Positions 1 to 11,300 of a DNA stretch of 64,000 nucleotides are shown one piece after another (positions within the stretch are counted from its first letter, which is position 1; each line of letters opens with the position of its first letter). The DNA lies in assembly GCF_910578445.1 (NCBI RefSeq), contig NZ_CAJTQC010000006.1, forward strand, positions 36,617 through 100,616, given 5' to 3'. The notes beneath the pieces were generated by a model that was not told where the DNA came from, did no database searches, and saw nothing but the letters and a program-made list of their open reading frames with translations. Position numbers and translations under genes: made by a program. This DNA is from an uncultured Duncaniella sp. Its GTDB lineage: Bacteria > Bacteroidota > Bacteroidia > Bacteroidales > Muribaculaceae.

Positions 1-2185
1 TTTCAGGGTCGGCCATATTGGCTGAGTGAGAAACACCTACAGGCTTGGTGCGCAGCGGTTGTCCCACGTTGGCCAGACGCACACGCTCGGATTCGACACG
101 TTCAGCACCGAAAATTCCGGGAAGCGATGGCACAAGACGGTCGGGCAACACGGCACGTCGAGGAATCTCCTCGCCGGTAAACACGGCAATGTCAGTCATA
201 GGAGTTCCATATTGCAAAAGAGCCTGCGCACGGCGCATATAGTCGGTAAGACCCTTTCCACCGTCGGCAAACCAAGTGTTGTCGCGTTGGAAAAAGAGAC
301 CGATTCCATCGAGAGTCATGCCCGGCTTTTTATCCAGATAAGGATTGTGAGTATTGACGTGATAGAAAATCCTATTGATTCCGAGCGCATAGTTACGGTC
401 AAGGAGTGTCTTGAGCGTGGCAGGTGTCTCGTCCCATGTTCCGCGCAACTCGGTGAATCCCTCTGCCTGAATGATATTCTTGCCATAGACATGACCACCG
501 TGGATAGCGTCGATCATATCGTTGGGCTTGTCATGCGTAGGGCTGTTGAGCCAGAACTCACCCATCGGGAAGTCCACGGCCTGATAGTGCATCATGCCGT
601 CGCTGACCATAGTCGGCGAAACACATTCGGCAGAGAAAAGGCAGTCATATTCTTTTGCCTTCTCGGCAAGGACATCATAGAACACATCGACCACAAGTTC
701 GGCAATAGTAGTGCGGACATCGCGGAGCACCTTCTCAGAAGTAACCACATCGTCGACAGGCACACCGGCAAACAATGGAAGATAAGGCATGATGTCGTAG
801 CCACGGCGACGCTTGAACTCAGCTGCGAAGTTGTCGCTCCAGTTTTGGCTACCGCATTCCCAGCTGTCGACGTGCATATATTTGAGCACTTTTTTGGCAA
901 TCTCCGGGTTCGTCTTCACGAATGCCTGGCCAAACCAGTTGTCAAACTGCTTTGCCACTCCTTCCCGGCTGAACTTGTCGACTTCGAGACCCTGACCTGC
1001 ACCGCCGGTTGCATTAGTGTGGCCGGTCGAGGTATGCCCTATACGCATGATGCGCCACTCACCTTCAGGCAGTGAGGCCGAGAGCGCACCGTTGCGCAAC
1101 TGAGATGTAAGGTCGATAATCTCCTCTTTTTTCACACACAGTTCAGCCGGAATCTCCGTCGCTGTGGTCTCGGGGGCTACACGCCACACAAGACCGGCCT
1201 TGCCTTCCCACTGGTTGAGTTTAGGCTCACCGCTGAGCACAATCTCCTTTATCTTGAGATTGGGTTTCCATTTTGCAGCATCCATATCCTCGTTTCCGGG
1301 CTCACTTCCTGCCGGAGTCCAGTCAAAGCGGAAATACTTTGCTTTTGTCGGAGGAATCGCATGCGTGCTCTGGGCATCCGTATTCTGCCAGCCCTGACGC
1401 GCAGGCTGCAATTGCTTCACTTCCTGAAAATATTTTCCGTCGTTGCTCGCATAAATTTTCAGACGATGAGCCTGATAATTGTTGCCGGAAAGGATTATCT
1501 CGACATTGTCGACATCAACCGGCTCTGAATACTCATACTGTATCCAGCACGGAACAGACGACCGTATCACACCCTTTTCATCAATGTTGACTCCCTTCCC
1601 TTGCGGGACTACGGCATCGACATTTCCGACTGTAATTTTAGGTCGTTCCGCAATCTTACGGCCTTTGACCGGCATCGCGAGAATCGCTATATCCTCATAA
1701 TATCCTTTATAATTTTCAGGTATGGGCAGAATGAGATTCTCGACAGTGCCACCTTTAATAATAGTGTCGGCGGTGACAACTTTCTGCATCGACTCGGCAG
1801 GACTTATCCAAGGACCTCCGGCAAGAGCAAAACCGTCGCATATATGCATGCCGAGTTTCAGACCGAGACTGTCGGCAATCTCCATACTGCGGCCGACAAG
1901 ACGCCACCATTCCGGAGAGAGCTGAGGTGCTTTTCCCTCATACTGCGCTCCGGCCTCGACCGATTTGATCGGCATGAGATACGTTCCGCCCAATCCGACC
2001 TGTTTCATGGCTTCAAGATCGGCCTTGATGCCTTCCTCTGTCACCGCGCCATACATCCAATACCAGAAACACCATGGATTGGCCTCGAAAGGTGGATTGG
2101 CAAAAGCCCGCTCAAGTGTCGGACCGGCCGACACGTTGAGAGCGAGCATTGCGGTTGCAGATAATAATATGCTGCGTAATTTCAT
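1..2185 (-). CDS. GH106 alpha-L-rhamnosidase (C-terminus beyond window)
   Basis: Reading the minus strand from ATG at 2185 gives an uninterrupted frame of about 728 codons that runs off the left edge, so only the N-terminal part is present. It opens with a signal peptide (MKLRSILLSATAMLALNVSA). Family features of GH106 follow: the PWCFWYWMYG start of the catalytic barrel, the MHVDSWECGS stretch with Glu near residue 443, and PMGEFWLNSP with Glu near residue 543. Their spacing of 100 matches the catalytic pair I recall for the B. thetaiotaomicron RG-II rhamnosidase BT0986 (461/561). GH106 enzymes remove alpha-L-rhamnose from pectic side chains in the periplasm or at the cell surface. It is the last visible gene of the leftward operon, 21 bp behind the GH2 gene. 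Family assignment is firm; the exact RG-II linkage is inferred. Confidence 0.88.
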   Translation of the reverse strand, partial: MKLRSILLSATAMLALNVSAGPTLERAFANPPFEANPWCFWYWMYGAVTEEGIKADLEAMKQVGLGGTYLMPIKSVEAGAQYEGKAPQLSPEWWRLVGRSMEIADSLGLKLGMHICDGFALAGGPWISPAESMQKVVTADTIIKGGTVENLILPIPENYKGYYEDIAILAMPVKGRKIAERPKITVGNVDAVVPQGKGVNIDEKGVIRSSVPCWIQYEYSEPVDVDNVEIILSGNNYQAHRLKIYASNDGKYFQEVKQLQPARQGWQNTDAQSTHAIPPTKAKYFRFDWTPAGSEPGNEDMDAAKWKPNLKIKEIVLSGEPKLNQWEGKAGLVWRVAPETTATEIPAELCVKKEEIIDLTSQLRNGALSASLPEGEWRIMRIGHTSTGHTNATGGAGQGLEVDKFSREGVAKQFDNWFGQAFVKTNPEIAKKVLKYMHVDSWECGSQNWSDNFAAEFKRRRGYDIMPYLPLFAGVPVDDVVTSEKVLRDVRTTIAELVVDVFYDVLAEKAKEYDCLFSAECVSPTMVSDGMMHYQAVDFPMGEFWLNSPTHDKPNDMIDAIHGGHVYGKNIIQAEGFTELRGTWDETPATLKTLLDRNYALGINRIFYHVNTHNPYLDKKPGMTLDGIGLFFQRDNTWFADGGKGLTDYMRRAQALLQYGTPMTDIAVFTGEEIPRRAVLPDRLVPSLPGIFGAERVESERVRLANVGQPLRTKPVGVSHSANMADPE

Positions 2186-2206
2186 CTATTTATTTTTTAG
2201 CTGCGA

Positions 2207-5077
2207 CTATTCGAAATTAAGAAGGATGCGTCCGGTGCGCTGACCTGCGACCCATTTAGGCTGTGACGACGGACCGATAAGGTCGGTTGTGTTGACCTTG
2301 TTGCGGACGGGTGGAATCACTTCCATGATTGCAATACCTGTCTTGGGAAGATTGTAGAGGATGTGGTCGCGTCCGTCACGAGGCTCATACACACCGACAT
2401 AGCTGTCGGGAGTTTCATTGACGATGGTGATAGTTCCGTCCTGAGTCTTGATGTCCATCCAGTCGACATTGGCAAAATAGCCCTTGAATTCGGGATAAGT
2501 GAAGCTTTCAGCAGGAATGGGGTCGTTGTAGTCGTTTTCCCACACACCATACTGCGGACCGTGGAGACGGTTTTGCCATACACGGTAAGGACCGTCGCCG
2601 ACCCAACGCTTGCTGATGACTTTGTTTTCAGGGAAGTCAAACTTCACACCCATGAGGTCGATGACTCCATTGAAATTATAAGCGAAGTCAAGAGCGGCGC
2701 TACCGTCGGGGGCGATTGTCCACTTGGCATTGTCGAAGTTTCCAAGCTTATAGTCAGCGGTGACAACAACATCATTGCCTACCTTCTCGGCCTTGATACC
2801 GGTGAACTGACCGGCATCATCGAATTCAGTGTATTGGGTTTTCTTCTTCTCGGCTTCCTTATCGTCATGATTATAGAAACCGTCCATCGAACGGTCAGAA
2901 CGTTTGGCGACTATCACACGCGGGCCATCGGTCAGTTCGATACGACGTCCGTTGACATCGACACCAATGAGACGACCGTTCTTCTTGCTGAAATGATAGG
3001 TGCGGTTGTTGGCGCTGACAGTGAGCTCATCGCTTGTCTCGTTCCACGAAGGAGCGACACCCGATTTCGCAGTCTGAGCGGCCTTTGACTTACCCTCAAT
3101 CTGATGAGACCATGTAAAGAGGTCATCGCCGTAGTTGTCAGTTACGGTAAGTTCGATTGCATCCGCCTCCGGTTTAAGAGTCGGGATGGTTACCGAACCG
3201 TTGCTGCGGGCAGGAATATCAGGGAAATTCACCTTGCCTTCGGCAACCACGCGGGCATCGCCCTTTGTTCCGGGAGCAGGCATGGCAAGCTGTCGCCATG
3301 TGAGTGAGCAATCCTTGAGATTTGTGAAGTCATAACGGTTTTCGACAGAGAGAGCTCCATCAAAATCAGGAGTGAATTTATCGTTCATTATCTGTATCGG
3401 ATTCCAGACTTCCTTGACAGTCCAGTAGCTGCCTTCCTTCTCATGGTGAGGGCCGACGATGCCGTCAGCTCCATAGTTGCCGCAGTTGTCGATAAATCCG
3501 TCCATATCCACACGCTTGACACCCTCGTCGGCAAGCACCCAGAGGAAGCCACCGGCACAACGGGGATGATTGCGCATCATTTCCCAGTAGTCATAGAGGC
3601 CTGCGCCGTGACCTCCGTCATAAAGACCGTGGAGGAATTCGGTAGGCATGAAGATTTCGGGAAGGCGCATGTAGTTCTGGCTTTCGCCATAGGAACGGTA
3701 GTGCATTGTCTCGAATCCTCCGAAATTACCCTGCGGATGAAGCACCGGGCGCTTCTGCGGATCATATTTGTGGAATTCGCCGTTGAGTTCGTCGTTCCAG
3801 CCCTTTTCATTACCGTTGCTCCACCAGATGATTGAAGGATGGTTGACATCGCGCTCCACCATTTCCTTGACAAGCTTCTGGCCGGTGATGGTTTCGTGCT
3901 TGCCGTGCCATCCCGTAAGCTCGTCCATTACATAAAGGCCGAGGGAGTCACAGATTTCATAGAATTCAGGATCGGCAGGATAGTGCGACAGACGCACGGC
4001 GTTCATGTTCATCGACTTGATGAGCTTCACGTCTTCAAGATTCATCTGTCGGCTGAGAGTGCGACCGCTTTCAGGGCGGAAGCTGTGACGATTGACACCG
4101 CGGATGTTGATTTTCTTGCCATTGATATAAAGGCCATCGCTTTCACGTACTTCGATTGTACGGAAACCGAATTTCTTGTTTTCCTTGTGCAACACTTTGC
4201 CTGAAGCGTCGGCAAGAGTGAATTCAGCCTTGTAAAGTTCGGGGGTCTCAGCGCTCCAAGTTTTGGGGGCATCGACTTTTACCTCGACCTGAGTGTCGCC
4301 CGCACCGGGACGCAGCGCTGTCACCGACTCACCGACCTTCTTACCATTGCGGTCTGTGATGACAGTAGTGATTTTTCCACCCTCGACAGGCATGCTCAGC
4401 GTGCAGTCTGCCGTAAACTTGCCATCGGCCTTCGCATCAATGGCTATATGCTTGAGGTTGAGAGCCGGGCGAGCCTGCATGAAAACAGGACGCCAGATTC
4501 CGCCGAAATTCCAGTAGTCGGCACGACGTTCTGAAAGATTGACTCCTGCATTCTCGCTCTCTTTTTCAACCGTCACCTCGATGCGGTTTTTCTTCTTCGG
4601 GCCGAAGAACACACGGTCACTCACGTCATAGATGAAACGATAGAAACCGCCCTGATGCTTCGAGCCGGCCTTGCGGCCATTGATGAGCACATATGTGTCG
4701 GTCATCGCGGCTTCAAACACAAGCTCGATCTGCTTTCCGCGCCACGACTCCGGGAGTTCGAATTCATATTTATAGATACCTTTTTCATCGGCAACTCCTT
4801 CAGGAAAGGCTTTGCCATAAAATTTCATACCATACTGATATGTGCCGAATCCCTGCAATTCCCAGCATGAAGGTACTCCGATTTTCGACCATTTGCCTGA
4901 ATTATTACCGTCGGTACACATGAAGTCCCATTCGACCATATCGTCTGCACCTGTTCCTGAGAGGTACTGACGCTCGGTGTTCACTGATTGTCCCATCAGC
5001 GTCATACCTGCCAGCAATGAGCAGATAGTTACTACAGATTTTTTCATTGTATCGTTAGATTTATTTTTTATTTTCAT
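2207..5077 (-). CDS. GH2 family glycosidase (beta-galactosidase/beta-glycuronidase type)
   Basis: A 956-residue exported GH2 enzyme. The reading frame opens at 5077, but codon 11 (ATG at 5047) gives a clean signal peptide (MKKSVVTICSLLAGMTLMGQ) and may be the true start. Order: jelly-roll sugar-binding domain (about 40-205), Ig-like domain (about 207-310), TIM barrel (about 312-600) and beta-rich C-terminus. The acid/base Glu is in SNGNEKGW (about residue 424) and the probable nucleophile in MPTEFLHG (about 480). The barrel keeps the GH2 signatures NIRGVNRHSF and VRLSHYPADP. GH2 spans beta-galactosidases, beta-glucuronidases, beta-galacturonidases and arabinopyranosidases; the B. thetaiotaomicron RG-II loci carry several. 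Substrate cannot be set from sequence alone, but the neighbours favour an RG-II side-chain sugar. The gap to the LacZ-type gene is 28 bp. Confidence 0.87.
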   Translation of the reverse strand: MKIKNKSNDTMKKSVVTICSLLAGMTLMGQSVNTERQYLSGTGADDMVEWDFMCTDGNNSGKWSKIGVPSCWELQGFGTYQYGMKFYGKAFPEGVADEKGIYKYEFELPESWRGKQIELVFEAAMTDTYVLINGRKAGSKHQGGFYRFIYDVSDRVFFGPKKKNRIEVTVEKESENAGVNLSERRADYWNFGGIWRPVFMQARPALNLKHIAIDAKADGKFTADCTLSMPVEGGKITTVITDRNGKKVGESVTALRPGAGDTQVEVKVDAPKTWSAETPELYKAEFTLADASGKVLHKENKKFGFRTIEVRESDGLYINGKKINIRGVNRHSFRPESGRTLSRQMNLEDVKLIKSMNMNAVRLSHYPADPEFYEICDSLGLYVMDELTGWHGKHETITGQKLVKEMVERDVNHPSIIWWSNGNEKGWNDELNGEFHKYDPQKRPVLHPQGNFGGFETMHYRSYGESQNYMRLPEIFMPTEFLHGLYDGGHGAGLYDYWEMMRNHPRCAGGFLWVLADEGVKRVDMDGFIDNCGNYGADGIVGPHHEKEGSYWTVKEVWNPIQIMNDKFTPDFDGALSVENRYDFTNLKDCSLTWRQLAMPAPGTKGDARVVAEGKVNFPDIPARSNGSVTIPTLKPEADAIELTVTDNYGDDLFTWSHQIEGKSKAAQTAKSGVAPSWNETSDELTVSANNRTYHFSKKNGRLIGVDVNGRRIELTDGPRVIVAKRSDRSMDGFYNHDDKEAEKKKTQYTEFDDAGQFTGIKAEKVGNDVVVTADYKLGNFDNAKWTIAPDGSAALDFAYNFNGVIDLMGVKFDFPENKVISKRWVGDGPYRVWQNRLHGPQYGVWENDYNDPIPAESFTYPEFKGYFANVDWMDIKTQDGTITIVNETPDSYVGVYEPRDGRDHILYNLPKTGIAIMEVIPPVRNKVNTTDLIGPSSQPKWVAGQRTGRILLNFE

Positions 5078-5105
5078 TAGACTGTGTTTCGGATTGTATA
5101 TTGTG

Positions 5106-8100
5106 TCATTTCAACGGAGTAAAACGCACTTTCAGCGTATGTGCTCCATGAGGAATGGCATATTTCTTCAATACACCCGGACCGCAACTGCTGTTTCCAA
5201 GCCCAATCACGGCTGCATCAAGATTCAGATAAGTCCGACCGCTGCCTGTCAAATCGCAATCGTGGGAAACCGCATAGATGTCATTGACAGAGTAAGGAAG
5301 TGCAGATGCTGAGATGGTCGAACCGATGGAATTGACCTTCAGACCTCGTCCGGCCTTGTCGCTTATCGAAATTTCAGCGACCGACTCAAGATTGCCTGAA
5401 TCCTGCGGACGCGGATAGTGGACATATTGGTCGCCGACCTTAGCCTTCCATCGGCCTATCGAGGATGCCTCAAGGCGGTCGGGATAATTTTCGGTCGGTC
5501 CATAGCCATACCATTCGACATTGTCAAACGCTTTGTCTGCCACAAACACACTTCCAAGACGTGGAAGTTCCGGGAGATTTCCTTCCGGTGTGTATGTCTG
5601 GGCGAGATCTACTGTCCCGTCAGGATAAACGGTGTAGTCGCTTTTGACCTCTATCGAACCTTCAGCGTAGGAATATTTCTGGGTTGAAGTCACGATTACT
5701 GTTCCATCAGCCTCGCGGGTGTCAAACGACACGCATTTCACACTCGGCGAATCAATCTTGTTCTTGCTCCAATCCTTGGCCAGCCAGTTTCCGAAACTCT
5801 TGTCATTGTCGGTCGGAGCACGGAAGGCTTGGAAATAAGAATCTTCAATGATTTTCTTACCATTATATATAAGAGCGACGAGATTGCCTGATTTACTGTC
5901 CCATTCGGCCGTAAATTTCGGGCCGGAAACCTCGAGCGTTCCTGCTGACTCGGTAACCTTAAGTCCCTTACCGGATTTCGGCTGACGGTTGGCGCTTCCA
6001 AGGAGATTTTCACGAAGCGCAAGCTGACGGCTGACGATTTCATGACCTGCCGACGCCCAGTCCGTGTCATTCCGTAGCGTGACTGCTACATTGAGACGCA
6101 GATCGGAATTTGAAGCAACTTTCAGTTTTTTGAGATTGACAGTGACATCACCGCTCTTGCCCGGCGCGAGCGAGGGAAGAGTGAGAGCCACCGGTTTACC
6201 GGCCACACCGTCGACAACAGGTGTCCACGTGCATTCATAGCCCGACATGTCGACATGGTGGTTGCGGTTGATGAATTCAATGACGGCGTCGCCTGTAGCG
6301 GCGTCATATGATTTGAGACTGACAGCCACGGGACTGTAGACTGTCTTGACCTCATAATATTTCGGATTGAGCGAACGATCGGCAAACACCACTCCGTTCA
6401 TGCAGAAAGCTTTCAGATTGGGTTTGTCGCCGAAGTCTCCGCCATAGGCCATCTCGACCTTTCCGTCAGGACGGACACGGCTGATGCCTTGGTCAACCCA
6501 ATCCCAGATGAAGCCACCGGCCATACGCGGATTACTGTAGATTTCATCCCAATATTCTCCGAAATTACCCATCGCATTACCCATCGCATGAGCATATTCG
6601 CTCGTAAGTACAGGACGGTTGTCGTTGGTGCGCTGCGCGATTGACAGCAGGCGCTCCCAGCGGGCGTTTTCGGCACGCTCCTTATCTTCGCCCTCTTTTA
6701 TGCCGGGGTTAAGATACTCATCCATCACGCGCGGATAGAAGCGGCTGATAATATCGACTGTGGCCGGGTCAGGCTCTCCGTCGACACCCTGAGCACCCTC
6801 ATAGTGAACAGGACGTGTGGGGTCAAAATCATGAAGCCACGCCGAGATAGCAGCGAAATTAGGCCCGTAACCGCTTTCGTTGCCCATGCTCCAGAACACA
6901 ACCGACGGATGATTCTTGTCGCGCTCGGCCATGCGCACGGCTCTGTCGAGGAAAGCCGCATGCCAGTCGGGAGTGCTCGCGAGAGTTCCACGAAGACCAT
7001 GTTCTTCAATGTCGGCCTCATCCATGACGTAGAGTCCGAGCGAGTCGCAAAGTTCATACCATCGTGGAGCATTCGGATAGTGGCTCGTGCGCACGGCATT
7101 CACATTGGCCTGCTTCATAAGCTTGATATCCTTTATCATAAGTTCGTCGGTCATGACGCGGGCGGTCTTCGAATCGTGCTCGTGGCGGTTCACGCCACGG
7201 AAACGGATAGGACGACCGTTGACCAGCACTTGCCCGTCCTTGACCTCAACGCTCCGGAAGCCGACCTTGCTGTCAGCGCGTTCGATGACCTTTCCGTCAG
7301 CGTCGCATAATTCGAGTTCGAGATCATAAAGCACCGGGGTCTCGGCTGTCCAGAGATTCGGAAGACGGACAAGACTTGAGATTCGTCCCATCTTGCGCGG
7401 GCCGCGTTGCGGATACCATTCGTTCATCACCGAAGCTTTATGGTCGAGGTCAAGAATTTCATTGATGACCACGGTAGTGTCTACCACAGCGGCAAGATTC
7501 TTTTGACCGAGCTTCACATGAAGCTTATAGTCAGTCCCGCGCTCACCGTCGTAGACCGAAAACTGCGGGTCGAGCTGAAAGACGAAGTCACGGTAATTCC
7601 CGTCGGGAAGTGTACGCACTGCAAAATCACGCAGTCTTACATCCGGCGTGTGGAAAAGCGTCACGTCACGATGTATGCCGGCAAAACGCCAGAAGTCCTG
7701 ATCTTCGAGATATGAGCCGTCGCTATATTTATAGACCTCGACAGCAATTTCATTTTTCCCTTCATGAAGATAAGTAGTCACATTGAACTCAGACGGTTCC
7801 ATGCTTCCCTGCGAATAACCGACGCGCTTGCCGTTGATCCAGACATAGAAGGCGCTCATCGCACCGTCGAAGCGCAGGAACGTCTGTCCGTCCTTCAGCC
7901 ATGAGGCAGGGACTTCAAACGACCGGCGGTACTGGCCTGTCGGATTGCGCTCTACATATGCCGTATAGTTCTCCTTCGGCGTATCAGTCACGAAGGGTGG
8001 ATTGATTTTGAATGTATAGCCTGCGGAGGCATAGATAGGAGTGCCGTAACCGTTGACCTCCCACACTGCCGGGACAGCGAGCTTCTGCCACGACGAATCG

Positions 8101-8348
8101 TCGAAGCCTGCCTTTTCAAAATTCTCTATGCGGCCTTCAGGTGTAGGCGACCAGTGGAAACGCCAGTCTCCGTTGAGTGTCATCGCCCTGTCCCCCTTGG
8201 TATCGCCATAAGGGATGAAGGCCGCGCGGGCCGGCTCGCGGTTTATCTGCAATATGTGGTGGTTCTCCCAGTCATGAGCCGGACGGCTATCGGCCATTGC
8301 TGTGGACGATGCCATCAGCAGGAGAGCTCCTGTCAGTTTTATCTGCAT
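5106..8348 (-). CDS. LacZ-type GH2 beta-galactosidase
   Basis: A 1080-residue enzyme with a signal peptide (MQIKLTGALLLMASSTAMA) and full LacZ architecture: sugar-binding domain starting DWENHHILQINREPAR (about 26-235), Ig-like domain (about 240-365), TIM barrel (about 370-665), linker Ig-like domain and a C-terminal Bgal_small_N beta-sandwich (about 800-1075). The acid/base Glu is in FWSMGNESGYG (about 491) and the nucleophile in LTSEYAHAMGN (about 584). It should release terminal beta-D-galactose or a related sugar from oligosaccharides in the periplasm. The length is normal for Bacteroidetes LacZ homologues. It lies 12 bp downstream of the GH137-GH2 gene in the same operon, consistent with removal of a beta-galactosyl unit from an RG-II side chain (chain B contains one); that substrate is inference. 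Confidence 0.9.
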   Translation of the reverse strand: MQIKLTGALLLMASSTAMADSRPAHDWENHHILQINREPARAAFIPYGDTKGDRAMTLNGDWRFHWSPTPEGRIENFEKAGFDDSSWQKLAVPAVWEVNGYGTPIYASAGYTFKINPPFVTDTPKENYTAYVERNPTGQYRRSFEVPASWLKDGQTFLRFDGAMSAFYVWINGKRVGYSQGSMEPSEFNVTTYLHEGKNEIAVEVYKYSDGSYLEDQDFWRFAGIHRDVTLFHTPDVRLRDFAVRTLPDGNYRDFVFQLDPQFSVYDGERGTDYKLHVKLGQKNLAAVVDTTVVINEILDLDHKASVMNEWYPQRGPRKMGRISSLVRLPNLWTAETPVLYDLELELCDADGKVIERADSKVGFRSVEVKDGQVLVNGRPIRFRGVNRHEHDSKTARVMTDELMIKDIKLMKQANVNAVRTSHYPNAPRWYELCDSLGLYVMDEADIEEHGLRGTLASTPDWHAAFLDRAVRMAERDKNHPSVVFWSMGNESGYGPNFAAISAWLHDFDPTRPVHYEGAQGVDGEPDPATVDIISRFYPRVMDEYLNPGIKEGEDKERAENARWERLLSIAQRTNDNRPVLTSEYAHAMGNAMGNFGEYWDEIYSNPRMAGGFIWDWVDQGISRVRPDGKVEMAYGGDFGDKPNLKAFCMNGVVFADRSLNPKYYEVKTVYSPVAVSLKSYDAATGDAVIEFINRNHHVDMSGYECTWTPVVDGVAGKPVALTLPSLAPGKSGDVTVNLKKLKVASNSDLRLNVAVTLRNDTDWASAGHEIVSRQLALRENLLGSANRQPKSGKGLKVTESAGTLEVSGPKFTAEWDSKSGNLVALIYNGKKIIEDSYFQAFRAPTDNDKSFGNWLAKDWSKNKIDSPSVKCVSFDTREADGTVIVTSTQKYSYAEGSIEVKSDYTVYPDGTVDLAQTYTPEGNLPELPRLGSVFVADKAFDNVEWYGYGPTENYPDRLEASSIGRWKAKVGDQYVHYPRPQDSGNLESVAEISISDKAGRGLKVNSIGSTISASALPYSVNDIYAVSHDCDLTGSGRTYLNLDAAVIGLGNSSCGPGVLKKYAIPHGAHTLKVRFTPLK

Positions 8349-8360
8349 GTCATTCTTGTC

Positions 8361-11300
8361 TTACTGTATTTCCAATGAGTCAAAAGCCACACCGCTCAGA
8401 TCTGTGGCAGAGACTATCACTTTATATGTTCCGGCGTTGATATATCCGCCGGTGGTGGTGCTGAGCATACGCCATTTCTCAGGTGTGTCGGGGAGATTGA
8501 TGGTGTCATCCTTGAGCACAGCTCCGTTGGGAGCGATGAGCTTGAGATTTACAGCCACGGCCTGCTTGTTGGTGTTCATAAACTTGAAACGGAGGGCATA
8601 GACCTGTGCGAGACCTGTCGAAATTGTCCATTCGATGCTTCCTTTGCCAGAGAAGAACACACCGTTCTGTTTCTTGAACTCCTTGACCTGATACTTGCCT
8701 TCACACTTTGCGTCCTCAGCTTCATAAGTGACCGCAGCACGTGCATTTTCGTCTTTTGGAAGCATTTCGGCAGGCATTTTCTCGATGACATCCCGGTCTG
8801 CTGCCTTCCAGCTCCAGTGTGAAGCCTGAAGAGTGACAGGGATGTTTACTGTCCGGTCAAGTGTCGCAACAGCGATAGCCGAAAGCACCGCCTGACCGGC
8901 CTTGACTTCAGGGAAATCAATGGTGAGCATGCCGTTGGTGACATTGCAGTCGACCACCTTTTTCAGCAGCTTGTCGTGACCGGCCTCAGCCCATATGTCG
9001 AGGTCATCAATGACTGTTGAATCATTGATTGCAACATCAAAGATGCGCAGTCCTTCGCAGTCAGCGCCTTCTCCCCCACCGGTTCCGTGCCAAGGCTCGA
9101 TGAAATAGAGTTCGACCCTGTAACGTCCGTCAGGAAGAGGCAGGTTATACGACAGTTTGTGACGGCCGAAACGGAAACTCTGCAAAAGTGCCCAGTCATT
9201 TGTCCCGGCAATAGGATCATAGGTGACACGCTGGCTCGCGAGATATGGAGACAGACCTTTGAAATCCTGTGCCCACGAGCGTGAGCAGGTAGTGTCGTCG
9301 GCAATCCAGTTCTGACCGAATTCATCGGTATAGCCGTCACCGCCACAGTTGATGCGATATACGTAGTTATATCCCTCAGCACCTTTCAAAGCGGTTGACC
9401 CCGGCGAGCGGAGAGCCTCAAAGTTGGGGGCGGCCTCAAGATTATCGAGCACGATTAAGTCTTCTGCAACTTTTTCTCCCTTATGATAAGCGACAGCACG
9501 GAGCACATTGCAACGCACATCGACATCCTTCCATGTCATGTGAGTACCGATTCCTCCCTTCGCGCACGCACCGAGATAGTTGGCATCGAGAGCGTCGTTG
9601 AAGAGCTGAACCGAGTCACAGTTGCTGTAGACCTCGATGGTCGCCTTGCGTGGCGATTTGAAACGGTCGGGCCAAGTGTGTGACGCTATGTAGACAAACG
9701 GATCTGTCGCCGCATCCACATAGTTTGCCTTATACATATAATATACATCGGCCGGTTCTTCCCACGGGCTGACAATGCCCTTGTAGTTAAACGGACCAAC
9801 CTTGTCAATCTTACGGTAGGCCTCGTCCGGCTGACGGCGGCCGGGATTGTCATGGCTGCTGAAAATCCACTGATAGTGGCCACACACACTGTCGCGAGCC
9901 TGCTCGGCCAGTCGGATTTTAGTTTCCATGAGCTGAGTCATGCGTTCCTCGCTCCACGGGCCGTTGGGCTGGAATTCACCGGGTTCAGTATGGAAGCCGA
10001 GCGTGCGCCAAGCGCCGTATTCTCCGTTAAGGAGCTGGTTCTGACGCGCGAGTTCCTCGTTGTATTTAAATACATCGCCACCATAAGTGCCACTCCAGTT
10101 CTGAATAACGTTCCAATCCGTACCCTCACCGCCGTTGCAGGTGGTAATCACACGCATGTCGCGAGCCATTGGGTCCATTTCACGGATGATGTCGGCACAC
10201 TCCTGTGCGAAATCACGCGGTAGAGTGCTTTCGTTCTGCAATCCCCACATCACCACTGAGGGCGAATTTCTGCGCTCCTTCACCCACTGGCGCAGCAGTG
10301 TCTTGAAGTTTTCGCGGAATTCGGGGGTGTCATACCATATATGAGCCGAGAACTGAGGCCAGAAGAGTATGCCTTCCTTGTCCCAGTACTCCTGATAACG
10401 GAGATTGTGGGGCTGGTGGGCATCGCGCACAGAGTTGAAACCGGCATTCTTAATCTGCTTGACACGGGCCTCAATCTGCTCGTCGCTGAAGGCATGTGAA
10501 GCACCGAACTGATGCTCGTATTCACACACACCGTTGATAAACACGGGCTTACCATTGATGAAGAAGCGACCGTCGCCGTCGTTGCGCTTGACCGGCCACG
10601 AGAAATTGCGGATACCATAGGGTGTGGTCACTTCCTCGGTGGTCTTACCGTTGCGCTTGACCATTGTTGCCAATTTATAGAGATAGGGGCTGTCGGGGCT
10701 CCACAGGCTCGCGCTCTCAATCGGAGAAGCCTGCTTCACAACCTTGCTTTCACCCGGTGCAAGTGTCATTTTGTCGGTAAGACGGAATATCTGACGGCCA
10801 TCCGCATTGCTGAATTTGCTTATGAAATCAAATTCGGCCGGCTTTGAGCTATAGTTTTTCAATTCGGTCTCGATAAACACCGAGTCACACGCTGCATTGT
10901 TCCATACGTGTACGCCGAAAGGTTCGACACGCACTTCGTCGGTGATTTCAATCTCCACCGGACGGAAAATGCCTAAGGGCTGCGATCCCTCGCTGAATCC
11001 CCATTCCGACGAACATCCGCCACACACCCAAGGCATGTCGGCAATCATCTCAGGATGCTCCGCGATGATTTCAAGAGTGTTTTTACCTCCGAAATTAATG
11101 TAGTCGGTCACATCAAAAGTCAGTGATGTACGTCCCGAGGGATGACGACCGAGGTCATGACCGTTGATTTTGACGTTGGCATACGAGCCGACACCTTCAA
11201 GGTTTATGAAATAACGTTTTCCGGCCACACGTTCTGCCATGTCGAACTCCTTGACATATCCTGCATTGCCGTGCAGATTGCCGTGGGTCAGCTGGCGGTA

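Noticed and set aside
26..1075. Long plus-strand frame of 349 codons opposite the left-edge gene
   Set aside because: It is the antisense shadow of the GH106 gene; the minus-strand translation has a signal peptide, family motifs and the catalytic Glu pair.
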